DNA from: Cercis canadensis
Taxonomy: Eukaryota > Streptophyta > Magnoliopsida > Fabales > Fabaceae
DNA length: 64,000 nucleotides
Reading direction: 5' to 3'
Assembly (NCBI GenBank): GCA_003255065.1
Contig: QAOA01003520.1
Span: 112,905-176,904 of the forward strand
Both the position numbers and the translations under genes were made by a program. Shown one piece after another: positions 49,001-60,356 of the stretch. Below the pieces are notes generated by a model. The model ran no database searches. It saw only the letters and a program-made list of their open reading frames with translations, and was not told the origin of the DNA. Positions within the stretch are counted from its first letter, which is position 1, and every line of letters starts with the position of its first letter.

Positions 49001-51576
49001 GCCAGCTCTGGGGAACCAGAGTCATCATCACGTAAAAAGGTGGAGATCTCAGCACAAATAGCACAGCCAGAATGACCGTCACAATCAGTACAAGATTGGC
49101 ATTGAATAGAATCATTAAAACCAGCCAAATCAGCTAAATCAGCACACATATGACGGTAAACATCCTCAACCAAATCATCAATCACATCAATGTGAAAGAT
49201 AGCATGCTCATCCATGGGATGCTTCATAGCATCAAAAATGTTGAACTGCACAACAGAATCGCCAAAATCCATGGATAGAGTTCCCGCATACACATCAATC
49301 TTGGTCCGCGCAGTCTTGAGGAATGGTCTGCCTGGAATGAGTGGAGCCTTGCTGGATTGTGACTGTCCTTCCATCTCCAGAATGTAGAAATCTGTTGGAA
49401 AGATCAGCTCATCAACTCTAACCAACACATCTTCAATCAATCCAGCTGGATAAGCACTGCTCCTGTTGGCTAACTGGATCACAACTCCTGTGGCATTCAA
49501 GGGTCCAAGCCCGAGGGAACTAAAAACAGACATAGGCATGACATTGATAGAAGCGCCTAGATCTAGCATGGCATGCTCGAACTTGGAATTGCCTATAACA
49601 CAGGGGATTGTGAAAGTCCCTGGATCCTTGCACTTCTGGGGCAGAAGTTGAATAAGGGCTGAGACATTCTGACTCATGCTAATCCGCTCATTGCCCTTCA
49701 GCCTCCTCCTCTAGGTGCACAATTCATTGAGAAATTTGGCATATTTAGGAATTTGCTTGATAGCATCCAGTAAGGGAATGTTAACTTCCACCTTCCTGAA
49801 CATCTCCAGAAGCTCCCTATCCTTCTCAGCCTCATCTTGCTTCTTGGATAGAGTAGCTCTCTGTGGAAAGGGAAGAGCTACTGCAGGCAGCTTGCTTGCA
49901 GGTGCAGGGTTGATTGGCTCAGGAACTACTTCCTCTGCTAGTTGGGACTCACTGGCAGGTTGAGGCTCGGCTGGCTCTTGCAAGGATCTGCCAGACCTCA
50001 ATGTGATAGCACTCACATTACTCCCATTTGGATTGGGAATTGTCTGTGAAGGGAGTTTTCCAGAACCCTTAAACTGCAACTGGCTAACTGATGATGCCAA
50101 TTGCCCAATCTGCGTTTCCAGATTCTGCATGGTGGACTCTGCCCTCTGCTGGAACTGGATGTTGCTGGTGGCCATCTGCTTCACCAAATCTTCCAATGAA
50201 GGCTCAGGTTTGGATGTTGACGGGTTGGCTGGCTGCATAGGCTGCTGCTGGAATGGTGGCCTATTCTATTGAAATTGGCCCTGCCTGGTTGATTGAAATT
50301 GGTTCTGTTGTTGCCAGGGTTGCCTATATTGTTGCTGTTGCTGTGGCTATTGTTGGGAGGACTGCTGTTGTGGTGCTGTAGCATTGCCATATCTGAAATT
50401 TGGATGATCCCTCCAACCAGGGTTGTAAGTGTTGGTGTACGGATCATATCTAGGTTGCTGTTGTGATTGGTATGGGGGTTGACCAGGAAAAACACCTGCT
50501 GCAGCTACAGAGGGATCCTGAAATCCAGAATCACCATCTTGCAGTGTAGGGCATGCGTCTATAGGATGTGATGGACAAGCACAAATGCCACACAAGCTTG
50601 CAGGTTGAGGTGTGGATACTTGTCGCCCCACTGCCAATTGCCTGACCAAGGAGGTCAATTCATCAAGTCTGTGCTCCATTCTTTGTTGGTCAGCAAGTGA
50701 TACACCAACTTCATTGACTCCCCTGGTGGAATGAATCATCCGAACACCAAACTGCTGGGAATTCTCTGCCATATTGGAAATTAAATCTCTGGCAGCAGCA
50801 GGTGTTTTATCCACTAATGTTCCTCCACTAGTAGAATCAATGTTACTTCTATCTGAAGGTGACAAGCCCTCATAGAAATATTGTATCAACAGCTGATCAC
50901 TTATTTGGTGATGGAGGCAGCTTGATCACAGCTTGGTAAACCTCTCCCAATACTCATGCAATGTCTCCCCTGGCAGTTGCCTTATGCCACATATGTCTTT
51001 GCGAATGACAGCAGTTCTGGATGCAGGGAATAACTTGGCCAGAAACAGCTTCTTCATATCACTCCAATTTCTGAACGAACCTTGTGAAAAGTAAAAGAGC
51101 CAGTCTTTAGCTGCATCAGCAAGAGAGAAAGGGAATGCTCTTAACTTGATCTGCTCGTCAGAAATTCCTTTTGGCCTCATTGTGGAACAAACCACATGGA
51201 ATTCCTTTAAATGCTTATGAGGATCTTCACCTGCAAGACCATGAAACTTTGGCAGCAAGTGTATCAATCCAGATTTCAATTCAAAAGCAGTATCAATCTC
51301 TGGATATTGGATCCCTAAAGGTTGGTAAGCAACATCAGGGGTGGCCAATTCCTTAAGAGTTCTGTCTCTAGGCTGCATGTTATTATTATTATTTCCAGCT
51401 CTATTAGCATTCTCAGCTCTATTACCTTCATTAACAGGAATAACAATAGGAGTTCTAGCTTCAGCCATGGTAGAATCTAAATTATCAACAGCCCTATGTG
51501 CTCTATTAAGTGTATGCAAGGTTCTCTCTATTTTAGGGTCTACTTCAAGCAATACAAAGGGAGAAGACCTAGTCAT
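46012..51576 (-). pseudogene. Gag-pol of A2, single frame with six nonsense codons
   Basis: The start is Met 51,576 (MTRSS), preferred over an in-frame Met five codons upstream because A1 and B share this start. Length is 1,854 codons, with no frameshift found. Gag carries DRTLKELATPDVAYQP and the knuckle CGICACPSHPIDAC near 50,560-50,600. Protease DLGASINVMP is near 49,550. RT has FMDD near 48,175. RNase H (YTTTEKELLSIVFALDKFR) is near 47,600. The integrase finger ([11 protein letters not shown]) is near 47,100 and the core has GIDFMGPFP and ISDQGSHF. The C-terminus has [14 protein letters not shown]. Nonsense codons lie at 50,926 (TGA), 50,347, 50,266, 49,711, 46,633 and 46,375; several fit CAG changing to TAG. 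The stretch 49,677-46,633 is open for 1,014 codons, covering protease to integrase core. Confidence 0.94.
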
Positions 51577-52238
51577 ACACCATGCAAACAAGTGGCTAAA
51601 TGCCTAAACACACCACAATGCACAAAAACACAGAAAAACACACAAAATTGACAAAATTTAGCTAAAACCAAAACACACCAAAAGCACAAAACAAAGGTAA
51701 AAAGACACCAAAATAGGACTAGAAAAGGTATCTAAACATTTTTAAAAATTTTTCTACCACCACAGGACGAAAGGTGAATGAAAATGGAACTCAAAAATCA
51801 AATAAAAAATCTTTAAAAAATGGAAAAGTGGTCAAAACAGTGGAATTTGGCTTAAAAAAGCAGACCACACTAGTGACTGTTGGTTGTTAGGCCCTTTTCC
51901 TTCAACTGACTAAGTTTCAGGTCAATCGGAGCAAAAAATTTCGTTTTGAACAGTAGAACCAGAAATCACTAAATCAAGCCAAACCGAAGGAAAAACAAGG
52001 GGGAAATGGTCCAAATGGCCAGAATTCACTCAATGACAATATAAAACATCTAAGGAAACTTCAAATCAAGAAAAACAATGGCCATTGGCCTCAAACAGAA
52101 TGGATACTTGGCCAAAAAGTTATGAAAAAAGTGGCCAAAACCCTAAAAAGAACAAAAACTCAAACACAAGCCAGGTGAATTAGGGGGAAGTTAAAAGTCA
52201 GTTTTACTACTAATACTATTGATTCAAAGATAGAACAA

Positions 52239-52256
52239 TCCCCAGCAACAGCGCCA
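52239..52256 (-). promoter_or_regulatory. Primer binding site of A2 (tRNA-Asp type)
   Basis: Minus strand TGGCGCTGTTGCTGGGGA, two C-to-T changes from the tRNA-Asp complement. It begins five bases inside the 5' LTR end. Confidence 0.85.
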
Positions 52257-52261
52257 AAATT

Positions 52262-53689
52262 TGATGAGCTGCAGAGGCTCCTCAAATTAATTAAAGTGAA
52301 GGTCGGTTACCTAAGCTATTTGCAGCATAGGGCAGCCCTAAGTCGAACCTAAGGATTGTTCTATTTAGTGAATCATATTAAGAAGCATGTAAACAGGGGG
52401 GTTTTGTTTGGTTTAAGTGCTTGACAAAAATTAATTGTAAGTGGTAACCTAAAGGAAAACAACCAATCCAAGCCTTAACTGATTCTGATTTTGATTCATC
52501 CTTGATTTCTAATGATCCATTCAATTATTATCCATGTTCTTGGCCTTTAAAACATATCAGGAAGCCTCTCAATGTTCTATGGATGTCCACTGGTTAAGAA
52601 ACCAGAATTCGGTTTTAACTAAGACTAAATGAATTAAGCAAACATTCAAGTCCAGTTTTACCTAAGTCCATGATCCAGCCAAGGTAATTAATCCATCCAA
52701 AAGCTCAGAAACATTAATCAACCTTTTAAGTTCCTCTTTAATCACAAGCAATTAAGCAATCACACATGAAGATCCAAATTCGAATTTAACAATTCAAACA
52801 GAATAGTCCAGAGGAAGCAAGAAGTAGATTAATCATTGAATGAATAACAACAACACATAATCTCAAAACCAATAATCAGAATAGCAAAACCCTGAATTGA
52901 TTTGATGAATTAGCCCTCCATGAACAAGAGAAGCCAAGTTCTTACAAAATATCTCAAGAGAAAACTTAAAGACTAAGGAAAGAGCAAAAGCTGTCTAAAA
53001 TATCTAAATGACTTCATATCAATTTCGGCTGCCTCCTTGTGCTGATATAGACCTCCAAAATTACATGCACACCCAAATTTCCCTTAGGGCACACTTGTTC
53101 CCATGGGCCTTAGCTTTAATTGGGCTTTGGTTTGGGCCCATTTGGACTTGTCATGAGGAAGTTAGGCCCATTTAAGTGTCAATAAGTGTCTGGAACCATC
53201 AGCCAACTTCCACCGCAAATGAGACCATCTTCAATATAAAATATAGTGAACCGGTCTTCATAACAATTGAAGCCCTATCTGTTAGCTTTCCAATGGTACT
53301 AGTTTCAAGTCCATATTATTTCCACAACTCAAGTTATGGCCCAAACACTGCATGTAGGTCAGGATCCTGCGACAGCATGTCTTCTCTGGCTTCCAGGCTG
53401 CATATGACCTTCTGGACGTCCGAATTAGCTTTTGAGCCCTGAAAGAAAGTTGTAGAAAATTCCCTCAAATTTCCTACAAGGTATGACTCGGAATTTTTAG
53501 ACATCCAGAACTCAAGATATGCACGAAACACAGAGACAGCATAAAATGCTCAGTATTGCTGGAAATTGCAATTAGGCACAAATGGATCCAAAGTCATGAA
53601 ATGAGGTCTAAGTCTATGCAATTCAGCCTAAAAGAGGTTTAAAAGACTAAGTATGAGGGATAACTATTGTATAAAAAGTGTGTTCATCA
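52262..53689 (-). repeat. 5' LTR of A2
   Basis: 1,428 bp, family A, partner of 43,041-44,467. Minus strand ends CTGCAGCTCATCA. Confidence 0.95.
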
Positions 53690-54931
53690 ACACCTCACAC
53701 GTGCACAGATTGATAAATTTAAGAGTGAGGCTAAATATTATGTGTGGGATGATCCTTATTTATGGAGATTCTGTAGTGATCAGATAATTAGGAGATGTGT
53801 GCCTAACCATGAGTTCCATTCTGTGCTTACTTTCTATCATTCCTATGCCTGTGGAGGCCATTTTGGTCCTCAGAGAACAGCTAGGAAAGTATTAGATTCT
53901 GGTCTATATTGGTCCACTTTGTTTCATGATGCATATGTCTTTTGTAAATCTTGTGAGCAATGCCAAAAATTAAGGAATATAACTCGTAGGAATGAGATGC
54001 CCCAACAACCTTTGTTGTTCTGTGAGCTTTTTGATGTTTGGGGTATTGATTTTATGGGTCCATTTCCTGTTTCCTTTGGCTTTGTTTATATTCTGTTGGC
54101 TGTGGATTATGTTTCCAAGTGGGTGGAGGCTATTCCCACAAGGACTGATGATTCTCATGTGGTTGTCAAGTTTGTTAGATCACATATCTTTTGCAGGTTT
54201 GGTATACCCAAAGCGATCATCAGTGATCAAGGATCACACTTCTGCAACCGGCACATGAAGAGCTGAGCAAGTATGGAGTTTTCCATAAGACTTCCACCCC
54301 TTACCATCCTCAGACGAATGGCCAAGCAGAAGTCTCTAATCGAGAGGTTAAGATAATTTTGGAGAAAACTGTGAGACCAGATAGAAAGGATTGGAGTAAG
54401 AGGTTGGAGGATGCTTTATGGGCATATCGGACCGCCTACAAGAAACCTATAGGCATGTCACCTTATAGGTTTATCTTTGGGAAGGCGTGTCACTTACCAG
54501 TGGAGTTAGAACATCGGGCGCATTGGGCAGTTAGGGCTTGCAACATGGACATAGGACTAGCAGGAGTCCAGAGGAAGTTACAACTTCAAGAGTTAGAGGA
54601 ACTTCGATTAGAGGCCTATGAGAACTCTCGGCTGTACAAAGAGAAGACTAAGGCCTTTCATGATAAGCTGATCCTTCGAAAGGAATTCTAAGTGGGGGAG
54701 AAAGTGCTTCTATACAACTCTCGCCTTAAGTTATGGCCAGGTAAATTGAGATCCTGATGGGAGGGACCCTTTGTTGTCACTAATATTTTTGGTTATGGTG
54801 CAGTTGAAATCCGAGATGTGACTACGGGGAGGACCTTTAAGGTCATTGGACATCGACTTAAGAAGTTCCATGTTGGAGATGAGAGTTTGGTTAAGGAAGT
54901 GGCTTTGAGTGATGCCATCTACCCGACTTGA

Positions 54932-56523
54932 TTGAGCTTCAGGGGAGTTCTTTCTGATTATGTTTCTGTTTTTGTTGTTCTTTCGGATTATGTTTCGGAT
55001 TATGTTAATTTTCTGTTCTTGTTGTTTAGTTTTGTTCTGTTGATGTTTTTAATTTTGTTTGTTGGTTCTGTTTTACGTGTCTGTTTTGTGTTTTCTGTTA
55101 TTCTTCCCTTCTCTGTTTGCTGTTTTGGTGTGGTTCAGCATGTTCCAGATTCTGTTCACGCTTCTTCTTGAGCTTCTATGCAGAATTCTGGTTCGATATC
55201 CTTTCTTGATTCGCTGTCCCACCTTTTTCCTAATTGTTTTCCATTCTGTTTTGCTTTACTCTCATTCTACTCATCTTTCCACCTTTCCTTTTTGCATTTT
55301 CCATAGCACTTTGAGAATTGTAGAATTTGTGAGCTTGAAGCAATTGTCATTTTGAAGTTTCTAGCATGGTTGAATAGATTCTTACATCTTTTAGTTAGCT
55401 AATTTGGTGATGGAATTTGATGTGATGGATTAAGTTTGATGGAGCATACCTAGTGAGTTTTTGAACCTATTGTCATTCTATATTCCTTTCTTGTGTGCAT
55501 TGTGCTCATGATGTTTGTTGCTTTAGAACTTGCTTTGCTTCTTTTTGAGACTACATTGTCATTTGCATGCATGAATGTGATGAAGGTCATCTTTTCTTCT
55601 TTCTAGCTAGATAGCCAAATAGCCTTCCTAACATCATTTCCCTTGATTTCCCCCTTGAGCCTATTTTTTTTTTTCCATTCTTTCATTTAGCTCATTGCAA
55701 GTTTTGTAAAACCATGTTTCTATCTACCTTAGGGAGTATGAAAGCATTGGTTGATCAATTGATGAGTTCTATTTGTCCAGGACGGACAAAGTTCTAAGTG
55801 TAGGGGGAGGATTTGTGAAATTTGAAGGAAAGTGGCTATATGAAATGTAAAGACAAAGAAATGTTAGCCAAAAGAAAAAGAAAAGAAAATTCTGTTTAAA
55901 AAAGAAAATCAGAAAAAGAAAATGCAAAGAAAAAGAGAATAAAAGTAGTGGTTTGCCTTCCAAAGAGGAAGAAGTCTATAAAGAAAATTGCATAGAGCTT
56001 TTGGGTGTATTTTTGTGCTTAGTGTTGGTTTTGACTCATCATTCTCAATGTTCTCATGCTCTCTTTGGTTTTAATTTGCCATATCCATAATTCATTCTTT
56101 CTTTTCCCTTGGTCCTTGTCCCCATTACATCCTTAAATAAAGTCCTTCTGATTTGTGCATGCATGTGTTTAAAGTAGTGGAGATTAGAAAATAAGCAAGC
56201 TTATGGTAGTGCAAATTGTCATGATGTGATTTGAGTGAAACAATAACCCCCTTAAACACTTGAGGGATTGAGAATATATCTTGTGTGAGGTTCTATCTTT
56301 CTTAGTTCTTCACTTCATTTGAATTCACCATGCTTGTTGATTGAAAGTGCAAGAAATAGATTCATGATTGTTTTGATTCTTTTAAATTATTGATTGTTCT
56401 TCTTGCTCACTTAATTTTTGCATTCTTGGAAGTTGTTGTTGAGAAATGATCTCTTAGTTGTCTTAGTTGTTTTCCTTTTTTCCTAATTTTAACTCTAGTT
56501 TGCCTGGGATGTGCAAAGGATAA
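54932..56523 (+). other. Non-coding spacer of element B
   Basis: About 1.6 kb after the pol stop. T-rich at first, then segments shared with the A spacers (AGCATGGTTGAATAG near 55,361, ATAAGCAAGCTTATGGTAGT near 56,188). No env-like gene. Confidence 0.7.
55772..55811 (+). promoter_or_regulatory. Stem-loop plus internal polypurine tract (B)
   Basis: TTTGTCC, loop AGGAC, GGACAAA is a perfect 7-bp stem followed after five bases by AAGTGTAGGGGGAGGA. The stem sequence differs from that in A1 and A2, and the pair sits in mid-spacer rather than next to pol. Confidence 0.55.
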
Positions 56524-56536
56524 GTGTGGGGGGATT
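56522..56536 (+). promoter_or_regulatory. Polypurine tract of B
   Basis: AAGTGTGGGGGGATT abuts the TG of the 3' LTR. Confidence 0.88.
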
Positions 56537-57809
56537 TGATGAACATTATTTTTATATATTAATTAATCCCCATTTTTAACCTCCTAATCCTATTTTGGGC
56601 TTATTTGATTGGGCTTGGGTCATATTTCATTAATTAGGTTCAAATTGGGCTTAAGTGTGTTTTTCAGCATTATTAGGGTTTTGACACTATTCTGTATTTC
56701 GGGTATATATTTAGTTCTTCATGTCTAAAGATTGTGATTCTTGCCTTGTAGGAAATCTAAGAGGATTATCTACAACTTTCATTTAGACCTACAAGGCCAA
56801 TTTAGACGTTCAGTGGGTCAAATGTAACCCAGAAGTTAGAGTAGAGTTGCTACCGCTGGATCCTGACCCGCATGCAGTGTTTGGATCATAACTTGTGCTG
56901 TACATGTCGTATGGACTTGAAACCAGAGCCCATTTGAAGCTGAGGTCCAGAGGTTTAAACTAGGTTAGGGCTAAATTAGGTGTGCATGAAAGTTAGGAAG
57001 TTATAAGCAGAGAAAGGAGGCAGACGAGTTATCAATTCTAAACTAGGCAGCTTTTGTTTTCTCTCTTGAAAAGTTTGGAGCTCTTTGATTTATGACTGCA
57101 CTTCTCCATTGGAGCTTGGATTTCATGGCCATGGAGGAGTAGAATCCTTGTAACCAAGTTAGACTCTTGATTAAATTCGGTTTTGATTTTGAGATTATGT
57201 TCTTAATTGGATTAAACTTAATGCAATTTCTTCTTCTTTGAATTTCTGTCTTGCTTTAATCTTTGTATGAATTCATGGAGATCTTTGTGATTTATATGGA
57301 TATTGAAGTAAGAAATAGAATTTAGATTGATCAATCTTTAATCTGTGGTTAGAATTCAAAGAAGCTATGCTATGTTAATTGATGTTCGGTTTTTAGATTA
57401 ATCACTAATTGCTTAGTCTTTGTGATTACAAGATTAGTGATTGTATGTGGTTAATTTAATTCTAAGTGATAACTTAATAGGAATAATTAGTCACAATTAG
57501 AGATTTCGGTTGTGATTAAACTCAATTAGCATTGCTACATTAAGACTTAATCAATCATGTTAATCTAGGATGAATCAAACCGGTTTTTGATGGATGTCTA
57601 GCTAGGTTACGCCTTTAATCAACTACATTAATCTTTGTTTAATTCTGCAATTTACTATTATAATCTTGTTTCAAAAATCCCCTGTTTTTAACTTGAAATT
57701 ATTGATTACACATTGCATTCCTTGTGAGACAAACCCGGATTATGCCCTCTATTGCATTCTAATTAGGGGATTCGGTTTAATTTAATTGGTTAAGCGACAA
57801 CACCAATCA
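56537..57809 (+). repeat. 3' LTR of element B, with internal deletion
   Basis: 1,273 bp. Compared with the 5' LTR it lacks about 182 bases (5' LTR positions 35,036-35,217); the join lies near 56,925 and is flanked in the 5' LTR by AAACC on both sides. The right end CACCAATCA is followed by AATTTT rather than a target duplication. Confidence 0.92.
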
Positions 57810-58100
57810 AATTTTATTGCTACATTAAGACTTAATCACTCATGTTAATCTAGGATGAATCAAACCAGTTTTTGATGGATGTCTAGCTAGGTTACGCCTT
57901 TAATCAACTACATTAATCTTTGTTTAATTATGCAATTTACTATTATAATCTTGTTTTAAAAATCCCCTGTTTTTAACTTAAAATTATTGATTACACATTG
58001 CATTCCTTGTGAGACAAACCCGGACTATGCCCTCTATTGCATTCTAATTAGGGGATTTGGTTTAATTTAATTGGTTAAGTGACAACACCAATCAAATTTT
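57531..58100 (+). repeat. 285-bp tandem duplication at the B 3' LTR end
   Basis: Unit 1 is 57,531-57,815 and unit 2 is 57,816-58,100. Each consists of the last 279 LTR bases plus AATTTT. The units differ at about eight positions. At one of these (TCACTC) unit 2 agrees with the 5' LTR and unit 1 does not. GG follows unit 2, so AATTTTGG reproduces the LTR-to-primer-site junction seen at 36,101-36,108. Confidence 0.9.
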
Positions 58101-59085
58101 GGTAGGCATAGTGATGCTCGTGACCAGTGTAGCTACACCCAGTTTCTCCTCATCCGTACACGTGCTTAGTTTTTCCTTTGAGAATTAGGAGTATTAGGTT
58201 TTACTATTTAAGCAACTTTAAGGCTTTAATTGGGGGACCTTTTTTGGACTTTTTGGAGGCAAGAAAGGGAGCAAAAACAAGGATTTGAGAAGTGTAACTT
58301 GGACAGGAGATTGGTGGCTTCTCTTCAAAGTTTTTATTCTTCTTCTCTTTGAATTATGTCTAGATTTTACTATATCATGTTCTTTTCTTCTGCTATGAAC
58401 TAAATTTCCTTCTAGGGCTATGATGTAGCCTAGCTAGGAAGATTTGTGATTTTCTATTTCTTTAATTTAAGAACTCTTTTATTAATTTTCTGCTTCTTCT
58501 TAATTCTTTATGCTTCTAATTGTTTGATCACCAATTAGTTGAATAAATAATTGCAATGAGACTAGGAGGTAATTTGTAATTAAAGATCATAGGGATTAAG
58601 AACATAGGTTGCATGTAGGATAGGAATATACCTCCTTGGCCTGTGTAGCTATTTAAAAAGAGTCAGAGAATTAAGTAAATTTCTAGGTTATTCGCAATTC
58701 ATATAGGAGTATAGTGGATTCATAACTTAGAAATATTTTTGATTGACCTTGAGAAAGGCTAATAAATAATTTAGGGTTATTGGCTAGCAATTAGGAAGAT
58801 TATTCTTGGTTAATGAATTAGGAATAGCAAATCGGAATAGCTATGGTGAAATTAAAAGCCCTAGATATTTATCTCTAGATTAATTCGTCATTTTATTTAT
58901 TTTAGCTTATTTTTAGTTTATTTAAAGTTCTATCTTGAAATTCTCCATACTTGTTAATTAGATAAAATTGAGATTAACCAAATTTCGGTAATTGATAATA
59001 ATAGTCCTCGTGGGAACGATAATTCACTCTCATCTTATTACTTGGAAATGATAACGTGCACTTGCGCTAGGATTTCTCACAAGAA
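58101..59085 (+). repeat. Probable 5' LTR (right part) of Athila-like element D
   Basis: Inferred from its position just left of a primer site and a gag start. The right end is near CTCACA at 59,076-59,081. The left end is not determined and no second copy exists here to test it. No gene seen in it. Confidence 0.55.
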
Positions 59086-59090
59086 GTTTT

Positions 59091-59108
59091 TGGCGCCTTT
59101 GCCAAGGA
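59091..59108 (+). promoter_or_regulatory. Primer binding site of element D (tRNA-Asp type)
   Basis: TGGCGCCTTTGCCAAGGA, three changes from the tRNA-Asp complement. Confidence 0.75.
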
Positions 59109-59226
59109 CTAATTAGTTATTAATATTGATACTTAGTAATCTCTATTTTAGTCTAATCGTTTATTTTTCAAAGATTTATTTACTTGTTCTATTGTTTGAT
59201 ACTTGTAGGAGTTTTCTTCGTGGTGT

Positions 59227-60356
59227 ATGAAAAAATTTGGAAGTAGCTCCCTAATCCTATTTGATTTTGAGATAGAGAAGACCTGTCCAAAGAATAGAAA
59301 GGAGTGAAGAGAGTTTACCAGAATTTTGACAGACATAATAGTAGAAGAAAATCTTCCAAAAGCACTTTGTGACTACATCATTCTTTCAGTCACAGATACC
59401 ACCTCTGGTATAAGGCGATCGGCTATCCAAGCCAATATTTTTTAGATTAAACCAGTGGTTGTTCACATGGTCCAATCGACCCAATTCAGTGGTTTAGCGA
59501 ATGAAGATCCTTATGCTCACATCACCGGGTTCTTGGAAATATGTGATACCTTCAAGCACAATGGTGCTATCGATGATGTCATTCACCTCCGACTTTTTCC
59601 ATTCTCACTATGAGATAAAGCCAAGTCTTGGCTACAGTCTTTGCCAGTAGGAACCATCACTACCTGGGATATTTTGGCACAATTTTTTAGCCAAATTCTT
59701 CCCACCTACTAAGATCGCCAAGCTGCAAAATGACATCACTACATTCTATCAACCGGAGAATGAGTCACTTCAGGAGGCTTGGGAAAGATACAAAGAATTA
59801 CTTCACAGATGCCCCCACCATGGACTTCCTGACTGGTTGCAACTACAGACCTTCTACAATGGGCTGCTCAGTACAACTAAGATACTAGTTGACGCTGCTG
59901 CTGGTGGGTCCTTAATGAGGAAGACATATAAGGATGCCAATGAACTATTAGAGGAGATGGCTACCAATGCCTATCAATGGCCTATTGAGAGGTCTACATC
60001 ACAAAAAGTACTTGGGGTTCATGAGGTTGATGCTTTCACAGCCCTATCTGCAAAAATTGATTCTCTGGGTAAGCAGTTAACCATCAGGAATGTCAACGTC
60101 ATTTAGTCCCCTCCTAAGAATTGTGATCATTGTGGCGGTCCTTATTCTAGCTCAGATTGACAAGTTGGAAACCCATTCTCTCCATCTCAGTCAGAGGAAG
60201 CATACTTTGTGGGAAACCCAAGTAGGGAGAACAATCTTTACTCTAACACATACAATTCGAGGTGGAGAAATCACCCAAATTTTTCTTGGAGAAACAATCA
60301 GAATTCTGCTTAAGCACCAGTGCAAGATCAACCACCATCACTGAAAGTTTCTTTGG
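59227..60356 (+). pseudogene. Gag pseudogene of Athila-like element D, truncated
   Basis: A retrotransposon capsid gene of a lineage distinct from A and B. ATG 59,227 reads MKKFGSSSLILF and meets TGA at codon 27. Recognisable segments are [18 protein letters not shown] (near 59,505), DKAKSWLQSLPVGTITTWD (near 59,620), LQTFYNGLLSTTK (59,840), DAAAGGSLM (59,893) and YQWPIERS (59,970). The zinc-knuckle region CDHCGGPYSS is near 60,123. Many stops and a frameshift near 59,690. The gag is cut at 60,356 where the family C repeat starts; no pol remains. Confidence 0.85.

Larger units (their letters stand above)
43041..53689 (-). mobile_element. Full-length Athila-like element A2
   Basis: 10,649 bp, minus strand, family A LTRs at both ends, primer site and polypurine tract next to them, and gag-pol in a single frame. 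LTR copies differ at about 2% over the first 400 bases by eye, so it is older than the chromovirus in LTR terms, yet its coding region is better kept. It is inserted in the B pol gene in the opposite orientation. Confidence 0.95.
37212..54931 (+). pseudogene. Gag-pol pseudogene of element B (split by two insertions)
   Basis: Start MTRSS at 37,212. Gag runs to about 38,900 with knuckle CGICSCSSHCTDAC near 38,250. Protease DLGASINVMP is near 39,290. RT spans about 40,130-40,900 with FMDD near 40,683. RNase H ends near 41,465 (GVADHLSQ). The solo LTR enters here; pol resumes at 42,901 (IERDSD, DEQLLGLHGEFP), is cut again by A2 at 43,040, and resumes at 53,690 (LTRAQIDKFKSEAKYYVWDD). The integrase finger and core ([15 protein letters not shown]) reach 54,266, and the C-terminal part runs to the stop at 54,931 ([19 protein letters not shown]). 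Damage before the insertions is a TAG at 38,490 and a two-base loss near 40,110. After them there is one frameshift near 43,000, one near 54,260, and stops at 54,689 and about 54,757. Segments in the same frame over gag and protease remain long, so coding decay is moderate. Confidence 0.92.
34647..58100 (+). mobile_element. Athila-like Ty3/gypsy element B with nested insertions
   Basis: This host element has its 5' LTR at 34,647, a tRNA-Asp-type primer site, a gag-pol frame from 37,212 to 54,931, a polypurine tract and a 3' LTR from 56,537. A solo LTR (41,470-42,900) and element A2 (43,041-53,689) interrupt pol. Without them and their target duplications the element is about 11.4 kb. The right end is rearranged: no target duplication matches the left flank CTGGG. 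Confidence 0.92.
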
